A stretch of 39,464 nucleotides of DNA from Acidobacteria bacterium 13_2_20CM_57_17 (GCA_001914785.1 MNDE01000114.1:1-39464), one strand, 5' to 3'. Positions 24,713 through 32,502 are shown, counted from the stretch's first letter. Translations and numbers: made by a program. The notes: generated from the letters alone by a model not told the origin.

Positions 24713-26020
24713 ATGTCTCTGAACCACGTCAGCAACGCGCTCAATCTCCTGGGACAGGCCACCAAACCTGTTGCCACTTCGGTTCGTCTCGAAACAGGCG
24801 AAGGCCCCAAACTCGAAGTCGCCTGGGGCTCTTTCCATCAAGGCATCTTCAGCAGCATCGCTGCCGTTCTGACCTGGACCCGCGTCCCCAAAAACTTTCT
24901 GGATGGCAGCTTCTTCAAGGAGTGCTGGGTCGAGCGCAGCATCCCCCGCCGCGCAATCCTTGCTGCCGCGTTGTGGCATTTCGTTTTTCTCGTCATGCCG
25001 TTCCCGCGGCTCCCCAGCGCACCGACTCATTTTCACGAATTCGATAACACCGAGCTCACCTGGTCCGGTCCCATCACCGATTTTCCCTTGGTGGAAATGA
25101 AAGCTCCTAAAGCCAAACCCACGCCGCGCGGCGAACCGGAAAAGCCTCTTGCTCCCGAAGGCGCCGACGCTTTCCATCCGCGCCAGCGCATCATTACCGA
25201 TCCCGTTCACCCAAACCATCCGCGTCAGACGTTGATCGATTCAGCCGCGCCTCTCGAGCCGCCGAAAATTCTTCCGAACCTTCCCAACGTCGTGCAATTC
25301 CAGCAAATGACGGCACCGGCGCGTCCGCGCCTGCAAATCAGCCAGGAAACGCTCTCCAAGCTTCGCCCTCGTGGGCTTCGCAAAGTCAAGCTGACCGCCG
25401 AGCCCGCTCCCGACCTTCCCACGCTGGACCAGAAACTCGCGGATATCGCGCCGGCGATGTTGCCGCACGCCACGCCCGCGCGGCCTAAATTGGAATTGAA
25501 CGCTGGCGGTGCCCCGCGCGTCGCGCAACGCGCGCAAACGGGAGAAGTCGAGCCTGCGCCGGAAGTCGTCTCTGCGCAATCCGGCGTCACGAATGGAAAT
25601 GCCGCAACGTTTATCGCACTGTCCGCGTCACCCGCTCCGCCTGCGCCTGTCGTCGCGTCGCAAGGGAATCTCGCTGCACGCGTCTCCATTTCACCTGAAG
25701 GCAAGCAACCCGGCGTTCCCGGCGGCTCGCCAAGCGGAACCCCCGGCGCAAACGGAGGAGCAGCCGGCGGACCAGCGAGCATGAGCGGCGGAAACGCAAC
25801 GAGTAATGGCAGCGCGAAAAATGGGATCGACGTGAGCATCAGCGGAGGCCATCCTCCAGCCAACAGCGCAATTTCCGGCCTCGGCGGACCCGCGAAAATC
25901 ACTGCGGCCCCTTCTCGCGCGCTGATCACCAAGCCCGATCCACACGCCATGGCGCGCAGCCCGAGCAAATCTTTGCCTCGAAAAAAATCTACAAGATGCT
26001 CGTCAACATGCCCAACTTGA
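24713..26020 (+). CDS. TonB-like protein, N-terminal and Pro/Gly-rich part (frame interrupted)
   Basis: A 435-residue frame with one hydrophobic helix at about 80-97 (RAILAAALWHFVFLVMPF), then a long Pro/Ala/Gly/Ser-rich linker (about 110-420), the layout of TonB-family proteins that span the periplasm. The expected C-terminal TonB_C domain is missing from this frame: it runs out in PSKSLPRKKSTRCSSTCPT and a stop at 26018-26020. The missing part is in the -1 frame (25963-26376). The break lies at 25963-25987, next to a run of seven A. Read together, the two frames give a protein of about 550 residues. Either a one-base loss or programmed slippage could explain it. Confidence 0.8.
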   Translation: MSLNHVSNALNLLGQATKPVATSVRLETGEGPKLEVAWGSFHQGIFSSIAAVLTWTRVPKNFLDGSFFKECWVERSIPRRAILAAALWHFVFLVMPFPRLPSAPTHFHEFDNTELTWSGPITDFPLVEMKAPKAKPTPRGEPEKPLAPEGADAFHPRQRIITDPVHPNHPRQTLIDSAAPLEPPKILPNLPNVVQFQQMTAPARPRLQISQETLSKLRPRGLRKVKLTAEPAPDLPTLDQKLADIAPAMLPHATPARPKLELNAGGAPRVAQRAQTGEVEPAPEVVSAQSGVTNGNAATFIALSASPAPPAPVVASQGNLAARVSISPEGKQPGVPGGSPSGTPGANGGAAGGPASMSGGNATSNGSAKNGIDVSISGGHPPANSAISGLGGPAKITAAPSRALITKPDPHAMARSPSKSLPRKKSTRCSSTCPT

Positions 26021-26376
26021 ACAGCGCCACAGGAAGCTGGATTCTCAATTTCTCCGAATTGCGCACCGGCTCCGAAATCCCTGGCTCATCTTCCTCCGAA
26101 GTTTCCGCTCCCGGCCCACTGAGAAAGATCGACCCGAAGTATCCGCCCACACTGATCAATGAGCATGTCGAAGGGGAAGTCGTCCTCTACGCCGTAATCC
26201 GCCGTGACGGCTCGGTCGACAGCGTCCAACTCGTCCGAGGCATCGACGAACAGCTGGACGCCAACGCCATGAACGCTCTCAGTCAGTGGAAGTTCCGCCC
26301 CGCCACCAAACAGGGCGTCCCCATCGAGCTCGAAGCCATCGTCCACATCCCCTTCCACGCCCCGCCCGAACATTAG
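25963..26376 (+). CDS. TonB C-terminal domain in the -1 frame (continuation of the upstream gene)
   Basis: About 137 codons, shown from the first codon of the recovered frame (PEQIFASKKIYKM; PEQ begins around 25960). The segment NMPNLNSATGSWILNFSEL is followed by a TonB_C domain: KYPPTLINEHVEGEVVLYAVIRRDGSVDSVQLVRG, then ANAMNALSQWKFRPATKQGVPIELE. The first in-frame ATG is at 25996, and no ribosome site lies before it. The frame carries no start of its own, so this is more likely the end of the gene at 24713 than a separate protein. Confidence 0.8.
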   Translation, partial: EQIFASKKIYKMLVNMPNLNSATGSWILNFSELRTGSEIPGSSSSEVSAPGPLRKIDPKYPPTLINEHVEGEVVLYAVIRRDGSVDSVQLVRGIDEQLDANAMNALSQWKFRPATKQGVPIELEAIVHIPFHAPPEH

Positions 26377-26550
26377 CCTGACTGTGAATCTCCACAGCGC
26401 ACGATTTGTGATGTCGGAGAGGCCCACCCCCCCATGAAAATGCATGCATGTCAAAAGAAAGGACTTACAAAAAAAGCAATTCGTAAATGATTGATTCTAA
26501 AGGGCGGAATTTTGGTTGTTTGGTGCCAGCAAGGGCGAAACGGCCTGGCC

Positions 26551-26577
26551 TAAAAGAAAAACGGGAGCAGGCTCCCG
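26551..26577 (-). terminator. Terminator-like hairpin for leftward transcription
   Basis: CGGGAGC-AG-GCTCCCG at 26562-26577 is preceded on the + strand by TAAAAGAAAAA, so the - strand reads a hairpin followed by TTTTTCTTTT. The ketopantoate reductase gene ends 165 bases before it, with the palindromic repeat in between. Confidence 0.65.
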
Positions 26578-26647
26578 CACGCCAAACGCAATTTTATACG
26601 GCATTTAGTATAGCAGGAAATACTAGAAAGTCAAGAATAATTTTGGT

Positions 26648-26710
26648 AGCGGTTTAGTTTGAATTTTGACCCCTACTGTCACGATTAATAAAATTCAAAC
26701 CGACCCGCTA
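26648..26710. repeat. Palindromic intergenic repeat, copy 1
   Basis: Outer arms TAGCGG/CCGCTA (26648-26653, 26705-26710) and inner arms GTTTGAATTTT/AAAATTCAAAC (26657-26667, 26690-26700) form a stem-loop whose core is TGACCCCTACTGTCACGATT. About 50 bases are 92% identical (46 of 50 by eye) to copy 2 at 32451-32502. It could be a MITE or REP-like element; the terminal inverted repeats suggest an IS end, but no transposase gene is present. Confidence 0.8.
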
Positions 26711-26741
26711 CGATAATTTTGGCGCCCTCAAGCGGCTGAAA

Positions 26742-27671
26742 CTACAAACGTCCTTCCGCCAGCTTTACTAGGGCGAAGAGGGCATGGTTTACAGGCGTCG
26801 GGACGCCCAATTCCGCTCCGCGGCGGGATATGTAGCCATTCAGAGAATCGACCTCCGTGCGCTTGCCGCGATTCAGGTCTTGGCCGGTAGAGGAAAGCGC
26901 CTCCGCCATCTGCGTGGCGATCTTGAGCGCGCCTGCCAGCGCCGCCTTGGGATCTTCCAGGCCGGGCGGATGAATTCCCGCGGCCTTTGCCACAGCCAGC
27001 ACTTCATACACGGCCGTCTCGACCACTTTCCAGGCATCGGGGCTGGATGCGATTAGGCCGTACTTCGCGCGTCCCAGCGCGGAGACGGCGTTCAGCGCGC
27101 AGTTCCATACGAGTTTGGTCCAGAGCTCGCCTTCAATATTTTCGGAAATCCGGCAAGGCACACTGGCGCGAGAAAATATTTCCGCGGTTCGCTTGGTCTT
27201 CTCGCTTTTCGGGCCAACAACCAAATCGCCGCGGCCGACATGCTTCACGCGCCCGGGCTCAGGCACGGAAGCCGCAACGTAAACGACGGCGGGAAGCGCA
27301 TCAATTGCCGCCGAGGCGCGAATCTGCTCGACGTTGTCCACGCCGTTTTGCATGCTGAGAACGAGAGCGCTGGGCGCAAGCAGCGAACCTAGCACGCGTG
27401 CGGTTGTCGCATTGTCCGTGGTCTTCACGCAAAACAAAACAATTTCCGCGGCGCGCACCGCGCTGAGTTCGGTCGAAACCTCGACGCGCACGCTCTCTTG
27501 AAACTGCAAAGTATCGAGGAAAAGTCCGTTCTTCTTGACCGCCTCGACAAAGGCGGGACGCCCTATCATCACTACTGGCGCGCCTGCGCGCGCCAGCAGT
27601 CCGCCGAAATATCCTCCTACGGCGCCTGCACCAACGACGGCAATTTTTGGCCAGTTTTCCTGGGCGGTCAC
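26742..27671 (-). CDS. panE: 2-dehydropantoate 2-reductase (ketopantoate reductase)
   Basis: About 309 residues from GTG 27671, which overlaps the TGA of the aminotransferase gene (GTGA). The NADPH-binding motif is IAVVGAGAVGGYFGGLLA (about residues 9-27). Further on are VLFCVKTTDN, SMQNGVDN, ELWTKLVWNCALNAVSAL (the conserved K and N of the family) and TEVDSLNGYISRRG. The enzyme reduces ketopantoate to pantoate for coenzyme A; a few family members act on other 2-keto acids. Coupling to an aminotransferase hints at linked metabolism but does not prove it. Confidence 0.9.
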   Translation of the reverse strand: MTAQENWPKIAVVGAGAVGGYFGGLLARAGAPVVMIGRPAFVEAVKKNGLFLDTLQFQESVRVEVSTELSAVRAAEIVLFCVKTTDNATTARVLGSLLAPSALVLSMQNGVDNVEQIRASAAIDALPAVVYVAASVPEPGRVKHVGRGDLVVGPKSEKTKRTAEIFSRASVPCRISENIEGELWTKLVWNCALNAVSALGRAKYGLIASSPDAWKVVETAVYEVLAVAKAAGIHPPGLEDPKAALAGALKIATQMAEALSSTGQDLNRGKRTEVDSLNGYISRRGAELGVPTPVNHALFALVKLAEGRL

Positions 27672-28834
27672 GGAGTAACCACGCTGATCAGCCGGTCGAT
27701 GTCGCGCTCGGTGTTGTACAAATGCGGTGAAACGCGAATGTTCCCTTCGCGCAGGCTCACGATTACATTCTCTTTCCGCAACCGTTGATAATATTCCGCT
27801 GTTTTCTCCGCGCTTCGTGCGGAGAAACACCCGTACGGTCCGCGCCGTGCGGGATCCAGGGGACTCGTCGGCACGAAGCGGTCCTTCGGCAAACGCGCGA
27901 ACATCAACTCGATCAATTTCCGGTTGTGCGCGCTGACCAACTCCGGTCCCATGCGCACCACAAAATCCACCGAGGCGTCCATCGCCACCAGATTGAAATT
28001 GAAGTAGCTGGCCGACTCCGGCGCATCCCAACGTTTCGCGCTGGGCCCCGGTTTCGGATCTTCGAAGTTCATCGCGTCGAAATTGTGCGACCCCATCATC
28101 GCCATCCAATAGAACGGTCCCGGCCGCACCATCGCAAGGTGTTCGCTCTTGGCCCAGAAAAATCCGGTGCCGAATGGTCCCAACAGCCACTTGTATCCGG
28201 CGGACACAATAAAGTCGGCCCCCAGGTGCTTCACATCCATGGGCATCGCGCCGCAGGACTGGCTGGCGTCCAACAAAAGCAGCGCGCCTTGTTTGTGGCA
28301 CGCGTCCGCAACTCGCGCGGCATCGAGCAGCGATCCGTCGTCGTAGCGCACCATGCTCACGGAGATCAATCGCGTCCGTGGAGTCATCGCGGCGATCAAA
28401 TCATCCGCGGTGATGAGCCGGTCGCGAGGCGAAACAATTTTCAGCTTCAGCCCCTCGCGTTCCTCCATCGGTTTCCATGTCGCGAGCTGCAGCGGGAACT
28501 CGCCCTTTGCCGTGATGACTTCGTCGCCCGGTTTCCACGTCAGCGCGTACGCGACTGCCGCTACGCCCGCGCTTGCTCCGCTCGTCAGCGCAACCTCTTC
28601 CGGTTTGCCGCCGATCAGCTTTGCGATGGACGCGCGAGTGCGGTTCGGCACTTCAAAAAAAGTGGCATCCGGTTTGTGATGAGGATTTTTCTTCGCTTCG
28701 AGCGCCGCCTGCACGGCGCGAATGGAAACCTTCGGCATCGGCGACTCGCTCGCCAAATTCAAATAGGTCGCGTCTTCAATTTCGAACCACTCTTGCCGCC
28801 AGTCGGTTTGCGTTGAAGCTACGGTAGAGGCCAC
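27668..28834 (-). CDS. Class V (PLP) aminotransferase, cysteine desulfurase/kynureninase-like
   Basis: 388 residues, GTG start with AAGGAGTG six bases upstream. The PLP-binding features are D189 (LLLLDASQSCGAM) and K215 (SAGYKWLLG), after LTSGASAGVAAVAYAL and PGDEVITAKGEFP. It lacks an obvious mobile-loop cysteine of true desulfurases in the C-terminal region (RRGPYGCFSARSAEKTAEYYQRL has one Cys, but in a different context), so a transaminase or lyase is more likely; substrate unknown. It overlaps panE by four bases. About 130 bases upstream hold the CTAG-rich repeat cluster. Confidence 0.85.
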   Translation of the reverse strand: MASTVASTQTDWRQEWFEIEDATYLNLASESPMPKVSIRAVQAALEAKKNPHHKPDATFFEVPNRTRASIAKLIGGKPEEVALTSGASAGVAAVAYALTWKPGDEVITAKGEFPLQLATWKPMEEREGLKLKIVSPRDRLITADDLIAAMTPRTRLISVSMVRYDDGSLLDAARVADACHKQGALLLLDASQSCGAMPMDVKHLGADFIVSAGYKWLLGPFGTGFFWAKSEHLAMVRPGPFYWMAMMGSHNFDAMNFEDPKPGPSAKRWDAPESASYFNFNLVAMDASVDFVVRMGPELVSAHNRKLIELMFARLPKDRFVPTSPLDPARRGPYGCFSARSAEKTAEYYQRLRKENVIVSLREGNIRVSPHLYNTERDIDRLISVVTP

Positions 28835-28917
28835 GGGTCACTCCTTATGGAAACTACAAGGGCTTAGAGTCGCGCAGGCAATCGGGGGTGCAACGTCCAA
28901 TTTGGGCAGCGTCCGGG

Positions 28918-28965
28918 CTAGTCTAATTCAGATTAGCTTGAACTAGTCTAATTAAGACTAGTCTA
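28918..28965. repeat. CTAGTCT repeat and palindrome cluster
   Basis: CTAGTCTAATT occurs at 28918-28928 and again at 28943-28953; the second is followed by AGACTAG (28955-28961), giving a palindrome CTAGTCT-AATTA-AGACTAG, then GTCTAG at the stop codon of the HAD gene. CTAG is rare in most bacterial DNA, so a cluster is noteworthy. It may be an operator, a terminator without T-tail, or a mobile-element end. Confidence 0.5.
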
Positions 28966-29649
28966 GAAATGCGCGCGGAGCTCGCGAAACGCTGGCAGAA
29001 TCACGAGTTTTCCAGAGCCTGCCACGACAGGTTCATGTTCTAGAGTCCAGGTGTGCTGGTGCGGGATGTACACCGCGTTGAGGCCGATCTTCATCGCTGG
29101 ATTAATGTCGCTGCGCGGACTGTTGCCGATCATCCAGCCGTGGGTTTTCACGATTTTGTGTTTGTGGACCAGCCCGCCGTAAGTTTCAGGATCTTTTTCC
29201 GTAACGATTTCGATGAATTCAAAAAATCCCTGCAAGCCGGACCGCTCCACCTTCGCGGCCTGTTCGGCAGGCTCGCCCTTCGTAAACAAAATCAGCCGGT
29301 GCCGCTCCGTGAGGTACGCAAGCGTTTCCGGAACGCCGTCCAGGATTTTCGGCGGCGTTCGCTCCAACTCAACGACGCGGCTGTGAATCAGGGCCAGTGT
29401 TTCGCGTTTCGCCATCTGGTCGGCAAGCTTGATATAAGTTTCTTCGAGCGAACGCCCAAAGCTGCGCACGCCATAACCGAACTGGCGGATATTTTTGCGT
29501 TCCGTTTCATTGAGGATGTGGCGAATGTAGGCGCGGGTGTAACCGTACGGTTCGACGATGCTGATGAAATCCTCGATCAGCTTCTCGAAGAATACGTTGT
29601 TTTCCCAGAGCGTGTCGTCCGCATCAATCAGAAGTGTATGGCGTCGCAT
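28963..29649 (-). CDS. HAD-superfamily hydrolase
   Basis: 228 residues. Motif I is DADDTLW (nucleophile D9, acid D11), motif II is LFTKGE, motif III is around EKDPETYGGLVHKHKIV, and motif IV is GNSPRSDINPA. It starts with ATG at 29649 and follows the glycosyltransferase by 63 bases on the same strand. HAD proteins of this shape are phosphatases acting on small phosphorylated substrates; the substrate is not visible. The start of the sequence (RHTLLIDADDTLWENNVFFEKL) is like YjjG/pyrimidine nucleotidase-type members, but this is not certain. Confidence 0.85.
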   Translation of the reverse strand: MRRHTLLIDADDTLWENNVFFEKLIEDFISIVEPYGYTRAYIRHILNETERKNIRQFGYGVRSFGRSLEETYIKLADQMAKRETLALIHSRVVELERTPPKILDGVPETLAYLTERHRLILFTKGEPAEQAAKVERSGLQGFFEFIEIVTEKDPETYGGLVHKHKIVKTHGWMIGNSPRSDINPAMKIGLNAVYIPHQHTWTLEHEPVVAGSGKLVILPAFRELRAHF

Positions 29650-29712
29650 TGATCCTGCGGCAGGCGGCGCGAGCGCCGCAGACCGCTCCCCCCGCCTCTT
29701 TCCCCCGCGTCC

Positions 29713-30852
29713 TCAGTCTAACAGCCGCAGGGCATCTTCGGCGATGGCCGCGGCGGCTCCCGGCCGGCCCAGGCTTCTGGCAGCATCACGCATTCTCTTC
29801 AATCTTGCAGCATCATCAAGCAAAGCGGCAATCTTCCATGCCGCCGCCGGCAAATTGTTGCAGCGAATCGCTGCTCCGGCCTCCAGCAAATGATCGGCGT
29901 TGCGTGCTTCCTGGCCGGGAATCGGTTCGATCAGCGCCATGGGCAAGGCCCGCGCGAGGGCTTCCGAAGTCGTCAGCCCGCCGGCTTTGCCGACCATCAA
30001 GTTTGCCGCCGCCATATAGTTGTCCATCTCGGTGGTGAATCCAACGGGGCAAAGGCGTGGCGAGCCTGAGGGCAAATTTCCTGCTTCTTTCGCCAATTCC
30101 TCCAAACGCTTCCGCGTTTTTTCGGATTTGCCGGCAATCGCGGCAATTTGCCACGGCCGTTGCAGCGCCAGTAAATCTTTGACCAACTGCTCGACCGGCC
30201 CGACGCCGTAGCCGCCGGCGGAAATGAGTATCATCGTTGCATCGGCGTCTAGCCGCAATTGCTTCCGCGCATCCGCTCGAACGACTGGCGCCGCAAACAG
30301 CGGATCAATTGGAATGCCGGTAACGCGTAGTTTTTCCCGCGGAACGCCGATGCGCGCCAAGTATTCCGCGGCTTCCTCGATGGCCACGTAATAACGGTCG
30401 ACCGTGCGGCAGAGCCACATGGCATGCACGTCGTAGTCGGTGACAACGATGGCATTGTGCGCACGCAACTTTCGCTTGGCGATCAGCCAAGCGATGATCT
30501 CTGCGGGCAGAAAATGCGTCGCCACGCATAGATCCGGCTGGATGCGCTTCAACAGGCGGATCATGGGACCGGTGTTCAGCCGGTCCAGCGCCAGACGCCG
30601 CCGCGGATGATGCCACGGCTGGTCCGTGCGTTCATAAAGCACGCCCATCAGCTCCGGTGCGTGCCGCACCATCGAAATATACGCTTTGTCGTAAACGCGC
30701 TGGAAAAGTCTGCTGACATATTGCAGGGCGTCGATGTGCTCGACGGCGCAGTCGCCGCGCGCCAGAAATGCTTTTTCAAGCGCTTGGGCAGCGCGAACGT
30801 GTCCGGCGCCGGAGGTTGCAGACAGCAACAGTACGCGCGGCTTTGATTTCAT
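29713..30852 (-). CDS. MGDG synthase-like (GT28) glycosyltransferase
   Basis: 379 residues. The N-terminal domain matches MGDG_synth proteins: LLLSATSGAGHVRAAQALEKAF, then the DPxxxATHFLP type segment CVATHFLPAEIIAWLI. The C-terminal half has the GT28 donor-binding region: SAGGYGVGPVEQLVKDLL, PVGFTTEMDNYMAAANLMVGKAGGLTTSEALARALPM and EPIPGQEARNADHL. It probably transfers a sugar to diacylglycerol at the membrane; UgtP/MgdA-like proteins do so. The ATG at 30852 is 31 bases from the end of the small gene at 30884. Confidence 0.87.
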   Translation of the reverse strand: MKSKPRVLLLSATSGAGHVRAAQALEKAFLARGDCAVEHIDALQYVSRLFQRVYDKAYISMVRHAPELMGVLYERTDQPWHHPRRRLALDRLNTGPMIRLLKRIQPDLCVATHFLPAEIIAWLIAKRKLRAHNAIVVTDYDVHAMWLCRTVDRYYVAIEEAAEYLARIGVPREKLRVTGIPIDPLFAAPVVRADARKQLRLDADATMILISAGGYGVGPVEQLVKDLLALQRPWQIAAIAGKSEKTRKRLEELAKEAGNLPSGSPRLCPVGFTTEMDNYMAAANLMVGKAGGLTTSEALARALPMALIEPIPGQEARNADHLLEAGAAIRCNNLPAAAWKIAALLDDAARLKRMRDAARSLGRPGAAAAIAEDALRLLD

Positions 30853-30883
30853 TTTCCGGGAGTTCCTGCGAATGCGAGCCGCA

Positions 30884-31111
30884 TCAGGAAGTTTTTCGCT
30901 GGCCGGCGGCGATTTTTTCCAGAATGCCGCGCCCGATTTTTTGCAGTTCGCCGAAACGCGTCAGGTAGTCCTGAAAATCGTGGTTCAGAAGCTGCGCGTC
31001 CTGCGGGCCTAGCTTCGTCCGCAGAATCATGTCACGCAGTTTTACGGGATGCGGAAGCAGCGCGTCTTCCTGCAATTCCTCGAGCGCAATCTTGGCGTCG
31101 TAGTGATACAT
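30884..31111 (-). CDS. Conserved-looking small protein, 75 residues, unknown
   Basis: ATG 31111 has GGGGGAA in front at good distance. The protein is soluble and helical (ALEELQEDALLPHPVKLRDMILRTKLGPQDAQLLNHDFQDYL...), with a basic tail. No family was recognised. It is read into the glycosyltransferase gene (gap 31 bases), which suggests joint expression. Its charge pattern and clean start make it a likely real gene. Confidence 0.65.
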   Translation of the reverse strand: MYHYDAKIALEELQEDALLPHPVKLRDMILRTKLGPQDAQLLNHDFQDYLTRFGELQKIGRGILEKIAAGQRKTS

Positions 31112-31200
31112 GGCTTCCCCCGGCAGAAAAACGGTTCCACAGTATTGTACCCAGTTAGCGCAGCGAGAGGTGAGTCCCCGGAATAGCGGAGGAAGAAGTT

Positions 31201-31536
31201 CTACGCGGCAGTTGCCGCAACAGGCACGAATTCGTAGCGCGCGATTTTCGCGGCGATTCCCACTCTGCCATTTTCGGTGGGCTCGATGCGCACGACCTCA
31301 CCCAGGCAGCGGATATACACATCGCCCGCCTGCGTCATTTGCTGTGGAAGCGTGATAACGAATTCAATCTCGTTGCCAATTTCGAATTTGGCGTCAGTAA
31401 GAAAGTAAAGGCCGCGGTAACTGAGGTCCCGAGTGTGCGCGTCCAGTTCGTATCCCTTGGCCTCTCGCGGCAAAACCCGCATGGGCAGGCTCATTGTGAA
31501 CCGCCGCGCTTCGCGGCGCTCTTCTCCATCAGCCAT
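31201..31536 (-). CDS. PilZ domain protein
   Basis: About 111 residues from ATG 31536 (AGGGGG six bases upstream); an ORF start at 31590 has no such site. It has a single PilZ domain with the c-di-GMP-binding elements: an arginine-rich start (ERREARRF) and the D-x-S-x-x-G motif DLSYRG. Its shape is that of a c-di-GMP receptor that changes conformation on binding. It lies back-to-back with another PilZ gene at 31703, sharing a 166-base control region. Confidence 0.88.
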   Translation of the reverse strand: MADGEERREARRFTMSLPMRVLPREAKGYELDAHTRDLSYRGLYFLTDAKFEIGNEIEFVITLPQQMTQAGDVYIRCLGEVVRIEPTENGRVGIAAKIARYEFVPVAATAA

Positions 31537-31633
31537 CGAAACCCCCTGGGGATTGTGAGACTGGCGCAAAGCTAACATCGGCCAGTGCAAACTGCAACGC
31601 GAAATTCAGGGTTTTTTGTCCTAGTACGAGGTC

Positions 31634-31663
31634 TTGCTCATTTCAGTACCGCCACAATATACT
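31634..31663 (+). promoter_or_regulatory. Possible sigma-70-type promoter for the double-PilZ gene
   Basis: TTGCTC (31634-31639) and TATACT (31658-31663) are 18 bases apart. A start of transcription near 31670 would leave a 30-base leader before ATG 31703. AGGAGA at 31667-31672 is too far from that ATG to be its ribosome site. Confidence 0.4.
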
Positions 31664-31702
31664 CTCAGGAGACCTATCCCCGCGGGCAGTACTGTTACGC
31701 CT

Positions 31703-32425
31703 ATGGACAGCCGCCAGCACCGCCGGGTACGCTTGCGCCTTCCGGTACGCCTGCGCTGGACCACACCCTTCGGCCAGAAAATCGAATTAGCGGACACGAT
31801 CGACGTCTCCCGCAGCGGAGCTCTTGCTTCGACCAAGGAACCCCATAGTAAGGGCGTAATGGTGTGGCTCACCTTTCCCTATGACGCGTCGCTCTCCGAT
31901 GGCCAGCCGGAGATCCTGGCGCGTGTGGTCAGGTGTGCGGAAGCGCTTGAGGTCATTCGCGCCACCAACGCGCGCGAGAAAGTCCAAACAGCAAGCGCCG
32001 TGCAACAGGAACGCTCTGCGAAGCTGAATCAGCTTACCCGCACTATCGGATTCTTCGACACGCCGGCGACGTTCGCAGTCGCTTTTCAATTCGAAGAGCA
32101 GCCACACTCTTCAGCCAACGGACATGCCCACCGGCACGAACCGGAACGCCGCCGCAGCGCTCGGAGGACGCTGGCTGTTCCCGTGCGCGTGCAACCCGAA
32201 CGGATTCCCTGGTTTGAAGAGGCCATGGCCATGGACGTTTCAGAAAATGGCATGCGGTTTCGCAGTCACCGCGAGTATGCGCTTGGGGATAACTTGAGAA
32301 TTTCGTTTCAAAACACTGCTTCTGCGCCCTGGCACGGTGCCGGCGAATTCCTTTCCAAAGTTGTGCGGGTCGCTCCCGTGCCTGACAGTATTGCCCTCGA
32401 TGTCAGCGTTTGCCGTGCGGAATAA
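31703..32425 (+). CDS. Tandem PilZ protein (two PilZ domains)
   Basis: About 240 residues from ATG 31703. The first PilZ-like unit (1-130) has HRRVRLRLPVRLRW and IDVSRSGA; the second (about 147-238) has RRRSARRTLAVPVRV and MDVSENGMRF, each with R-rich and D-x-S-x-x-G motifs. Both units thus keep the residues used to bind c-di-GMP, although the linker (about 85-130) contains an unusual Gln/Ala/Thr stretch. No output domain is attached. No ribosome site is visible directly before the ATG. It is followed by copy 2 of the palindromic repeat and an alpha/beta hydrolase gene. Confidence 0.85.
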   Translation: MDSRQHRRVRLRLPVRLRWTTPFGQKIELADTIDVSRSGALASTKEPHSKGVMVWLTFPYDASLSDGQPEILARVVRCAEALEVIRATNAREKVQTASAVQQERSAKLNQLTRTIGFFDTPATFAVAFQFEEQPHSSANGHAHRHEPERRRSARRTLAVPVRVQPERIPWFEEAMAMDVSENGMRFRSHREYALGDNLRISFQNTASAPWHGAGEFLSKVVRVAPVPDSIALDVSVCRAE

Positions 32426-32450
32426 ACAATTCGAAAATTTGGAGTAATGC

Positions 32451-32502
32451 GTCAGTTTGAATCTTGACCCCTATTGTCACGATTAAGAAAATTCAAACTG
32501 AC
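32451..32502. repeat. Palindromic intergenic repeat, copy 2
   Basis: GTCAGTTTGAAT (32451-32462) is the exact reverse complement of ATTCAAACTGAC (32491-32502). The core TTGACCCCTATTGTCACGAT is shared with copy 1 at 26648-26710, with four changes in about 50 bases. It lies between the tandem-PilZ gene and the hydrolase gene. Confidence 0.8.

Larger units (their letters stand above)
26377..26741. other. Intergenic region with terminator hairpin and palindromic repeat
   Basis: About 365 bases with no credible gene, lying between two converging genes. It holds the - strand hairpin at 26551-26577 and the palindromic repeat at 26648-26710; the rest is AT-richer than the flanking coding DNA, with a tract near 26580-26640 in which I see no function. 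Confidence 0.6.

Noticed and set aside
27785..28816. 343-codon + strand frame opposite the aminotransferase
   Set aside because: Arg/His-rich antisense translation of a well-supported gene.
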